From Pseudomonadota bacterium (GTDB lineage Bacteria; Pseudomonadota; Alphaproteobacteria; Reyranellales; Reyranellaceae): DNA of 34,109 bases. The position numbers and the translations under genes are program-made. The stretch covers positions 1 to 34,109 of the forward strand of contig JAFEFF010000188.1 of NCBI GenBank assembly GCA_018240745.1, written 5' to 3'. Of this stretch, positions 25,495 through 34,109 are shown piece by piece. How positions within the stretch are numbered: position 1 is the stretch's first letter; every line of letters starts with the position of its first letter. The notes under the pieces are model-generated. The model ran no database searches, was not told the origin of the DNA, and saw only the letters and a program-made list of their open reading frames with translations.

Positions 25495-27177
25495 TCAATA
25501 CACGTCGGCCTGGTAGCGGCCGGACTTCTTGAGGTCGGCGACGAACGCCCGGGCGGAGCGTTCGTCGTGGCCGCCATGCCGTTGCGCGATCTCGACCATC
25601 GCCTTCTCGACATCGCCCGCCATGCGCCGGGCGTCGCCGCAGACGTAGAAGTGCGCGCCGCGTTGCAGCCACGCCCACAGCTCGGCGCCCTCGGCGCGCA
25701 TGCGGTCCTGCACGTAGGTCCTGGGCGTGTCGGCATCGCGCGACCAGGCGAGCGACAGCCTGGTCAACGCCTGCCGTGCTAGCAGGCCCGCGAACTCTTC
25801 CTCGTAGAAGAAGTCGCAGGCGCGGCGCTGATGGCCGAAGAACAGCCAGGCATCGCCCGGCGCCTGGCTGACGTAGCGGTCCTGCAGGAAGGCGCGGAAC
25901 GGCGCCACGCCGGTGCCCGGCCCGACCATGACGATCGGCGTCGCCGGATTGGCGGGCAGGGCGAAATCGTGCGCCCGCTGGACATAGACCTGGAGCGTCG
26001 TGCCGGGCTGGAGCCCGCGGCACAGGAAGGTCGAAGCAGCGCCCAGCCGCGTGCGGTCTTCGCCGTCGATCTCGTAGCGCACGTGATCGACCGTCAGCGA
26101 CAGGCGGTCGGGGTCGAGCCTGGGCGACGACGAGATCGAGTAGAGCCGCGGCTGCAGGCCCTCGAGGCATTCGACGAACGCCTCGGGATCGGGGCGGATG
26201 CCGGGGAACTTCCGGACCGCCGCCAGCACGTCGAGCGTCGCCGCATCGCCGTCGGGATCCTCGCCCTGCGCCAGGGCCCTGGCCTTCGTCTTGCGCTCGC
26301 CGCCGACCATGTAGGAGATCAGCTCGAACAGCATGTCGGGCGCGGCGCCGAGCGCCATGTCGGCGGTCAGCACCTCGGCGAGCGGCTTGCCGGCGATCGG
26401 GAAGTCCGCCGGCGCATCGATCGCCTCGATCACCGCCGCGACCAGCGCCGGATCGTTCCGGGGATAGACGCCGAAGCTGTCGCCCACCGTGTAGTCGAGG
26501 CCGGCACCCGAGAGATCGAACTCGACGTGCCAGGTGCTCTTCTCCGACGCGCCCTTGTTCAGGAGCGTCGCCGAGACGAACCGCGCCTCGACCGGCGCCT
26601 CGCGCGAGTAGCCGCGCTCGACCGGCGTCTTCGGGTCGAGCCGCGCCGCCGCGCGGGCTTCGGCTTTGGCTTTCTCCTCGTCGGGATCGGTCGCGCCGCC
26701 GCCCATCTCCTCGATGAGCTTCTTCAGCATGCGCGCGGTTTCCTTGCCGCCCGGCACACAGAGGTTCAGCCGCTCCTCGGCGTGCTGGACGATCTCGTTG
26801 GCGTAGGTCTCGCAGGTGTAGCCGCACTGGCCGCAATCCTGCTGCGCCATCGCCGCCATCATGCGCCGGCGGAGCGGCCGGCCTCTCGCCATGTCCATGC
26901 GCTCGGGGAGCGGGATGGTCGGATCGTGCCACGGCGCCTCGTCGTCCTCGCCGCTCGCCATCGGATCGGCGTAGGCGGGATCGGCCGCGGCAGGCAGCGG
27001 CGGCGGCGTGGCGCCGTAGTCGGCGAAGAAGCCGGCGAAGAAGCCGTTCAGCCAGTCGCGCTGCTCGGGCGAGAAGGGCGCCGAGTCGGGGATATAGGAG
27101 GCGAAGCCCGGCTGGCCGGGCACTGCTGGCCCGGACACTGGCGACCCGGACAGTGGCGGCTTGTCGATCACGGTCAT
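25495..27177 (-). CDS. Sulfite reductase flavoprotein-type subunit with N-terminal Fe-S domain
   Basis: A 560-residue FAD/NADPH reductase of the CysJ / cytochrome P450 reductase class. Its N-terminal part lacks the usual FMN flavodoxin domain. Instead residues 105-145 hold MAQQDCGQCGYTCETYANEI and LNLCVPGGKET, with Cys at 115, 118, 122 and 140, an iron-sulfur motif like that of RnfB-type FeS domains. The C-terminal two thirds show VGDSFGVYPRNDPALVAAVI, RLYSISSSPRLDPDRLSLTV (FAD), VGPGTGVAPFRAFLQDRY and FYVCGDARRMAGDVEKAM (NADPH). It probably feeds electrons to a sulfite reductase hemoprotein that is not in the window. Such proteins are annotated as sulfite reductase alpha subunit in alphaproteobacteria. 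GGCAGCAAG-type upstream sequence gives no strong ribosome site. Confidence 0.85.
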   Translation of the reverse strand: MTVIDKPPLSGSPVSGPAVPGQPGFASYIPDSAPFSPEQRDWLNGFFAGFFADYGATPPPLPAAADPAYADPMASGEDDEAPWHDPTIPLPERMDMARGRPLRRRMMAAMAQQDCGQCGYTCETYANEIVQHAEERLNLCVPGGKETARMLKKLIEEMGGGATDPDEEKAKAEARAAARLDPKTPVERGYSREAPVEARFVSATLLNKGASEKSTWHVEFDLSGAGLDYTVGDSFGVYPRNDPALVAAVIEAIDAPADFPIAGKPLAEVLTADMALGAAPDMLFELISYMVGGERKTKARALAQGEDPDGDAATLDVLAAVRKFPGIRPDPEAFVECLEGLQPRLYSISSSPRLDPDRLSLTVDHVRYEIDGEDRTRLGAASTFLCRGLQPGTTLQVYVQRAHDFALPANPATPIVMVGPGTGVAPFRAFLQDRYVSQAPGDAWLFFGHQRRACDFFYEEEFAGLLARQALTRLSLAWSRDADTPRTYVQDRMRAEGAELWAWLQRGAHFYVCGDARRMAGDVEKAMVEIAQRHGGHDERSARAFVADLKKSGRYQADVY

Positions 27178-27210
27178 GCCGCACGGGCAGCAAGTTCCGT
27201 GCCACGGGCC

Positions 27211-28587
<1,377 letters not shown>

Positions 28588-28689
28588 GCCGCTCTCCGTG
28601 TTCGGTGCGGGAATAGAACGTGTAACGCGAGCCGGCGTTGCCAGCGAGCGAATCCATGTCAGACTCCCGCCATTCGGCGGTAGGCGGTG

Positions 28690-29286
28690 ATGGCGAAAAC
28701 GATCGAGTTCTACTGGGACCTCGGCAGCACCAACAGCTACTTCGCGCTCCACCTCATCAAGCCGGTGGCGGCGCGGCATGGCGCGACCGTCGCGGCGCAC
28801 CCGTTCAATCTCGGCTACGTCTTCCGCCATCACAACTACGTGCTGACGGACGAGCCGAAGGCCAAGATCGCCAACCGCATCGCCGACCTGCATCGCTGGG
28901 CGCGGCGCTACAATTTGCCGTTCCGGATGCCGACCAAGTTCCCGATCAAGACCAGCCCGGCGCTGCGCGGCGCGCTCGCCATGCGCCGCTTCGGCAGGGA
29001 GTGGGACTATCTCGAGGCCATCTTCGCCGCCTACTGGGAGCGCGGCGACGCCTCGGTCGCCGGGCTCGCGGGGCTGCGGCCGGTCGCGACAGCGCTGGGT
29101 GTCGATCCCGATCGCTTCCTCGCCCTGGCCGACAGCGAAGAAGTGCGCCAGGAGCTGATCGCCGAGACCGATGCCGGCCTCGCGCGCGGCGTGTTCGGCG
29201 CGCCGACCTTCGTGGTCGGCGACGAGATCTTCTGGGGCAAGGACCGCATGGACTTCATCGACGAGGAGCTGGCACGCCAGCGTTGA
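28690..29286 (+). CDS. 2-hydroxychromene-2-carboxylate isomerase family (DsbA/GST-kappa fold)
   Basis: A 198-residue thioredoxin-fold protein. KTIEFYWDLGSTNSYFALHL is the family start with the active Ser position near residue 12, PFRMPTKFPIKTSPALRGAL is the middle helical region, and ARGVFGAPTFVVGDEIFWGK with DRMDFIDEEL the C-terminal thioredoxin half, including the cis-Pro in GAPTF. Relatives isomerise hydroxychromene carboxylates in naphthalene breakdown using glutathione, but most family members have no proven role and no naphthalene genes are nearby. The ATG at 28690 follows GGCGG; a GTG at 28687 is in frame. TTGCCA at 28638-28643 may be a -35. Confidence 0.88.
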   Translation: MAKTIEFYWDLGSTNSYFALHLIKPVAARHGATVAAHPFNLGYVFRHHNYVLTDEPKAKIANRIADLHRWARRYNLPFRMPTKFPIKTSPALRGALAMRRFGREWDYLEAIFAAYWERGDASVAGLAGLRPVATALGVDPDRFLALADSEEVRQELIAETDAGLARGVFGAPTFVVGDEIFWGKDRMDFIDEELARQR

Positions 29287-29288
29287 GC

Positions 29289-29429
29289 GCTGGGGGCGCG
29301 CCACTCCGTGGCGCGTCATGATCTTCCGGACCGCGAGCCTCCGGCTCGCCTCATGAAGCCTGAGCGAGCCGGAGGCTCGCGGTCCAAAAGAGCATGAGAA
29401 GACGCGCCACGGAGTGGCGCGCCCCCAGC
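29289..29429. repeat. 141-bp palindromic element
   Basis: GCTGGGGGCGCGCCACTCCG and TGGCGCGTC at the left pair with GACGCGCCACGGAGTGGCGC and GCCCCCAGC at the right; inside, GACCGCGAGCCTCCGGCTCG pairs with CGAGCCGGAGGCTCGCGGTC. It starts three bases after the stop codon. The sequence is unlike the 243-bp family. The bases between it and the antitoxin gene hold only the short palindrome at 29471-29490. Confidence 0.85.
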
Positions 29430-29470
29430 ACAAGACGATGATGTCTAGATGGAGCTTGCGCGCACTGGCG

Positions 29471-29490
29471 ATGCCTGTTGCAGCAGGCAT
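29471..29490. promoter_or_regulatory. Short palindrome, possible autoregulatory operator
   Basis: ATGCCTGTTGCAGCAGGCAT is symmetric in 18 of 20 positions and lies 43 bases before the antitoxin ATG. HigA-type proteins commonly repress their own promoter through such dyads. Confidence 0.4.
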
Positions 29491-29532
29491 ATTGCGATGG
29501 CAAAGCGACTACTTGCTGACATGGAGTAGCTG

Positions 29533-29862
29533 ATGGCGAAGAAGCTCACTGTCTACGATCCGGCAGAGGATCTCGACTCGGCCGCAGCCATCGCCGTTTT
29601 CCTGTCCGAGGCTTTCCAGACCGAAGATGCCGGCTACATCGCGCACGCCCTGGGCGTGGTGGCGCGGGCCAAAGGGATGGCAGAAGTAGCGGCCCGCACC
29701 GGTCTCTCCCGGGTGCAGCTCTATCGCTCGTTTAGCGCGGCGGGCAATCCGCGGCTCAAGACTGTTCTCGCCGTGATGGGCGCTGTGGGGGTCGAGTTGG
29801 CAGCTCGCCCACCGTCGCACCGGATGACGAAGACGCGCCGACACATCAAGCGCGCCGCTTGA
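29533..29862 (+). CDS. HigA-like addiction-module antidote protein, no toxin gene adjacent
   Basis: A 109-residue protein of the putative addiction-module antidote family. The start, TVYDPAEDLDSAAAIAVFLS, is the usual 'yDpaeyL...e.ia.yL..al' segment. A helix-turn-helix follows: ARAKGMAEVAARTGLSRVQL and YRSFSAAGNPRLKTVLAVMG. Normally a RelE/HigB-type toxin gene lies directly upstream; here that space is filled by a palindromic repeat and no toxin remnant was seen in any frame. It may be an orphan regulator or an antitoxin acting on a toxin elsewhere. GGAG precedes the ATG. Confidence 0.85.
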   Translation: MAKKLTVYDPAEDLDSAAAIAVFLSEAFQTEDAGYIAHALGVVARAKGMAEVAARTGLSRVQLYRSFSAAGNPRLKTVLAVMGAVGVELAARPPSHRMTKTRRHIKRAA

Positions 29863-29873
29863 GTCTTGGCCTT

Positions 29874-30045
29874 CTTCCCCTTGGCGGAGTCCGCCAAGGG
29901 GAAGTGCCCTCGTCTTACGAGGGCGATGGGGTCAGGCGGCGCCGACCTCGATTCATGACCCCTCCGTCGCTCACGCGTTTTTGAGCGAAGCTCGAAAACG
30001 CTCGGGACGGCGACACCTCCCTCTCGCGGGCTCCGCGAAGGGGAG
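29874..30045. repeat. Composite palindromic repeat between convergent genes
   Basis: A 14-bp stem (CTTCCCCTTGGCGG, loop AGT, CCGCCAAGGGGAAG) is followed by CCCTCGTCTTACGAGGG, GATGGGGTCA...TGACCCCTCC and GCGTTTTTGAGCGAAGCTCG/AAAACGC pairings, then CCCTCTCGCGGGCTCCGCGA. It is related to the repeats at 1407-1550 and 19882-20026. It separates the antitoxin gene from ettA and can end both transcripts. Confidence 0.65.
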
Positions 30046-30054
30046 GGACGCCGG

Positions 30055-31731
<1,677 letters not shown>

Positions 31732-31860
31732 CTTGATCCTTTGAATCTGGCGAGGCTTGTAGCGGCCGGACCGGCACGGTTCAATGACGCCCCATGGCAG
31801 ACATCAACGTCCCGCACCGGGCGCGCGACAGGGTGCTCTGGCCCGGTCCGATTTGAGCGC

Positions 31861-33159
31861 ATGCGCACCGTGCAGCATACCTATGAATATTGGCTCGGCG
31901 CCAAAGAGACCAAGTACAGCGCTGCGGGCGTCGAGCGCGTCGTCAGGCCGGGGATGACGATCCGCCGTGCACGCAGCGTGCTGGAGGCGATCGGCGTCAC
32001 CAAGGTTGCGGACGTGACCGGGCTGGACCGCGTCGGCATTCCCAACTTCATGACGGTCCGGCCGCACGATCGGGGGCCCGGCATCTCCTACTACAACGGC
32101 AAGGGCAGGACTCTCGCCGACGCCCATGCCGGCGCTCTGATGGAGGCCGTCGAGCGGCATGCCGGCGAGCGCTATGACGGGCCGATCGTCCGATCGTCCT
32201 GGTACAATCTCCGCGACGAGCATCCCTGCGTCGATCCCCTGGAGATCCAGGCGCCCATGGTCGGCGGCTACGATGAGGATGTGCTGCTGGAGTGGGTTTC
32301 GGGCTTCGACCTCCTCGGCCGGCGGCCGATCCTCGTGCCCTTGAACTGCGTGGTTGCTCCCTACGAACCGTTCTCCTGCGCGCCCGTGTTCTTCTCGAGC
32401 ACGAACGGTCTTGCCTCGGGGAATACGCGGCTCGAGGCGCTGTGCCATGGGCTTTGCGAAGTGGTCGAACGGGATGCCATGGCGCTGGCCCTCGCGCGAT
32501 CGGCGGTCAGGCCGGCGGTTGCGACCATCCTGTCGGAGATGGGGCTGAGCGGCGGCGTGTCGACGGAAGCCAACGCGCCGCGGCTCTCGTTGCGCGGATT
32601 GCCGCGTGCGGCCGCCGCCCTCGTGCGCAAACTGCGAGCCGCCGGCCTCGAGGTGCACCTTCTGAACCTGACCTCGGCCGCAGGCATTCCGACGATCGGC
32701 TGCACGATCGTCGACCCGAAGGCGCCGGCCACGGCGCTGAATGCGCACAGCGGCTGCGGCACGCATCCCGACGCGCGGATCGCGCTCATCCGGGCGCTGA
32801 CCGAAGCGGCGCAGACCCGGCTGGCGTTCATCCAGGGCGGCCGCGAGGATTTGCCGGAAATGGCGCCGACCAGAGGAACGTTGTCGGTGGCGCCCCGGAT
32901 CGAGGATCGGCCGATCGCCTTCGACGAGATCGACTCTTACGAGCACGCATCGATCAACGAAGACGTCGAGTTCATGCTGGAGCGTCTGCGCCGATCCGGT
33001 TTCGAGCAGGTCGCCGTGGTCGACATCACCCGGCCCGAGATCGGCATTCCGGTGGTGCGCGTCGTCGTCCCGCGGGCAGAGACCTGGCCGTACTTTTTCA
33101 TGCATACCGGTCGGGCGGCCGTCGGAGACCGGGCGCTGGACCAGATCCACGCCCTGTGA
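31861..33159 (+). CDS. YcaO family protein, TfuA-associated (predicted peptide-backbone thioamidation ATPase)
   Basis: A 432-residue YcaO-domain protein. YcaO enzymes use ATP to activate a peptide backbone amide; with TfuA they install thioamides, as in methanogen McrA and thioviridamide-type peptides. ATP/Mg motifs are visible in AHAGALMEAVERHAGERYDG (E95, E98, R99), TNGLASGNTRLEALCHGLCE with VVERDAM (E200, E203, R204), and ALTEAAQTRLAFIQGGREDL. The Pro-rich C-terminus of azoline-forming YcaOs is absent (it ends DQIHAL), which favours the thioamide type. No recognition domain is fused. The ATG at 31861 matches the family start but has a weak ribosome site. Its TGA overlaps the ATG of tfuA. 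Confidence 0.9.
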   Translation: MRTVQHTYEYWLGAKETKYSAAGVERVVRPGMTIRRARSVLEAIGVTKVADVTGLDRVGIPNFMTVRPHDRGPGISYYNGKGRTLADAHAGALMEAVERHAGERYDGPIVRSSWYNLRDEHPCVDPLEIQAPMVGGYDEDVLLEWVSGFDLLGRRPILVPLNCVVAPYEPFSCAPVFFSSTNGLASGNTRLEALCHGLCEVVERDAMALALARSAVRPAVATILSEMGLSGGVSTEANAPRLSLRGLPRAAAALVRKLRAAGLEVHLLNLTSAAGIPTIGCTIVDPKAPATALNAHSGCGTHPDARIALIRALTEAAQTRLAFIQGGREDLPEMAPTRGTLSVAPRIEDRPIAFDEIDSYEHASINEDVEFMLERLRRSGFEQVAVVDITRPEIGIPVVRVVVPRAETWPYFFMHTGRAAVGDRALDQIHAL

Positions 33160-33821
33160 TGAAGACGATCGTCTTCGCCGGACCGTCGATCGCCCGGGCA
33201 AGGCTGGGCGAGCTCTCGACGGCCGTCCAGGCTCCGCCGATCAAGCGCGGCGATCTGGCGGCCGTCGACGACTACGACGTGATCGTCATCCTCGACGGCG
33301 AATTCGGGCAGCGCGATTCGGTTTCGCCCAAGGAGATCCTGGCGGTGATCGAAGGCGGCAGGACCGTCATTGGCGCCGCGAGCATGGGCGCATTGCGCGC
33401 CTCCGAGCTGGATGGTTGCGGCATGATCGGTGTCGGCTGGGTCTACGACTACTTCCGGCGGCAGGCCGTCCGTCGCGACGCCGATGTCGCGCTCGCTTAC
33501 TCCCTCTTCGACTTCGCGCCGATGACCGTGCCGATGGTCGACGTGGAATACTGGATGGAGCGCGCGCTTGCCGCCGGCCTGGTCGGCGGGAAGGAGCGGA
33601 GCCTGGTGCTGAAGGCGGCCCGCAAGATCTTCTTTGCGGAGCGCACCGAGGACAGGCTGGCGGACTCTCTCGCCGGGGCGGTCGGCGATCGGCTTCTCCG
33701 GTCCCTGCTCGCCTTTTCAGGCGGTAGAATCCCGAGCATAAAGTCGCTCGATGCCGAAGAGGCGGTCCGACGGGCCGCGACCCTGGCAATTCGCGAAACA
33801 CGGGATGGCGGAATTGGATAG
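33159..33821 (+). CDS. TfuA-like protein
   Basis: A 220-residue protein with the TfuA core: KTIVFAGPSIARARL, then APPIKRGDLAAV, VIVILDGEFGQRDSVSPKEI, GRTVIGAASMGALRASELD and GMIGVGWVYDYFRR. TfuA was named from the trifolitoxin locus and partners YcaO in thioamide formation, probably handling the sulfur donor. It is coupled to ycaO by TGATG overlap and overlaps the next small gene by 17 bases. The C-terminal 80 residues are helical and less conserved (KERSLVLKAARKIFFAERTE). No sulfur-carrier or protease gene lies within the window. Confidence 0.9.
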   Translation: MKTIVFAGPSIARARLGELSTAVQAPPIKRGDLAAVDDYDVIVILDGEFGQRDSVSPKEILAVIEGGRTVIGAASMGALRASELDGCGMIGVGWVYDYFRRQAVRRDADVALAYSLFDFAPMTVPMVDVEYWMERALAAGLVGGKERSLVLKAARKIFFAERTEDRLADSLAGAVGDRLLRSLLAFSGGRIPSIKSLDAEEAVRRAATLAIRETRDGGIG

Positions 33822-34020
33822 CGAGCGCCGATTGCCCAGCCGGCGGCTGGTCGAGCTCCTCAGCAGGGCTCTGCTGGACAGCGCGTTGCGCGACAGGCTG
33901 TTCGCGGCCCCGGAGGCGGTCGCACGGGCGTTCGATTTCGGCCCGGAGGAGACCCGGTTGATCGAGCGCCTCGATCGTCAGAGGTTCGAGCAATACGTCG
34001 CGGCGCTACGATCGCCGTGA
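33805..34020 (+). CDS. Small leader-like protein coupled to ycaO-tfuA (candidate RiPP precursor or carrier)
   Basis: A 71-residue protein. The body, LVELLSRALLDSALRDRLFA followed by PEAVARAFDFGPEETRLIER and LDRQRFEQYVAAL, fits a helical pattern (LL.RAL.D...R..L...P..A...F.L...E...I..LD) that I recall from Franean1_4349-type RiPP leader regions and related small domains. It lacks an obvious core peptide: the tail after the domain is only RSP, with no Cys and no Ser/Thr run. It could be a truncated precursor, a recognition partner, or a small protein that is itself modified. The ATG at 33805 overlaps the tfuA end; an earlier in-frame ATG at 33751 would give 89 residues. Confidence 0.65.
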   Translation: MAELDSERRLPSRRLVELLSRALLDSALRDRLFAAPEAVARAFDFGPEETRLIERLDRQRFEQYVAALRSP

Positions 34021-34071
34021 GCGCCGCGGCGCGTCGTACGGTGGGAGAGAACGCGCGCAGGTCGCTGCAGA

Positions 34072-34109
34072 ATGGTATCTCTAGATCACTCTGAAATGGT
34101 GGTCGGAGG
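34072..34109 (+). CDS. Possible start of a further gene cut by the window edge
   Basis: An ATG at 34072 opens a frame, MVSLDHSEMVVG, still open at the last base. It has no strong ribosome site. The window's final bases, GGTCGGAGG, are themselves an excellent Shine-Dalgarno, so a gene may instead start just outside. The gap after the small gene begins with the palindrome GCGCCGCGGCGC (34021-34032). Confidence 0.3.
   Translation, partial: MVSLDHSEMVVG

Noticed and set aside
31794..31856. A 20-codon frame ([14 protein letters not shown]...) ending four bases before the ycaO ATG
   Set aside because: No ribosome site and no recognisable leader or precursor pattern. Its placement is suggestive but chance is likely; kept only as a note for anyone hunting the RiPP substrate.

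Overview
This is a GC-rich window (about two thirds G+C by eye) from an alphaproteobacterial chromosome. The evidence is a split MetH, a SahR-type ArsR/methyltransferase regulator, pimeloyl-CoA-dehydrogenase-like acyl-CoA dehydrogenases next to class III CoA-transferases, an Fe-S-domain sulfite reductase flavoprotein, FNR/FixK-type boxes and many intergenic palindromic repeats. A Rhodospirillales, Hyphomicrobiales or Reyranella-like soil organism fits, but genus cannot be fixed from sequence reading alone. No rRNA, tRNA or CRISPR array was seen.

Layout. 1-8.2 kb: acyl-CoA metabolism (two divergent class III CoA-transferases, two paralogous large acyl-CoA dehydrogenases and one small one), interrupted by a 59-residue lipoprotein gene and an unusual SRPBCC-nucleotidyltransferase fusion gene. 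8.2-10.6 kb: two non-heme iron dioxygenases (TauD-like and PhyH-like) around an HNH endonuclease gene. 10.6-12.6 kb: a 243-bp palindromic element, a basic protein, a TSUP exporter and a small conserved protein with an FNR-type box upstream. 12.6-15.6 kb: PolX and a CapA-like protein, divergently transcribed. 15.55-17.25 kb: a rearranged patch holding a broken gene start, palindromic elements, a displaced copy of the metH 3' end, a transposase tail and an intact antitoxin/Fic pair. 17.25-23 kb: a methionine-cycle operon on the minus strand (sahR, metF, metH homocysteine part, metH folate/B12 part) with an AT-rich operator at its head. 23-25.5 kb: MlaA and MlaC (outer-membrane lipid transport) and cysE. 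25.5-29.3 kb: a sulfite reductase flavoprotein subunit, a MerA-like flavin disulfide reductase and a DsbA-like isomerase. 29.5-31.7 kb: an orphan HigA-like antitoxin and ettA. 31.86 kb to the end: ycaO, tfuA and a small leader-like protein, translationally coupled and running off the window.

How it works together. The sahR-metF-metH genes, cysE and the sulfite reductase subunit form a sulfur amino-acid neighbourhood: sulfite reduction, activation of serine for cysteine synthesis, and methionine regeneration under control of an S-adenosylhomocysteine-sensing repressor. The most promising less-described system is the YcaO-TfuA-small protein operon at the right edge. YcaO with TfuA is known for peptide-backbone thioamidation, and the small protein resembles RiPP leader domains. 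Also notable are the SRPBCC-RlaP fusion, the Fic cassette flanked by duplicated metH 3' ends, and several families of large palindromic repeats.
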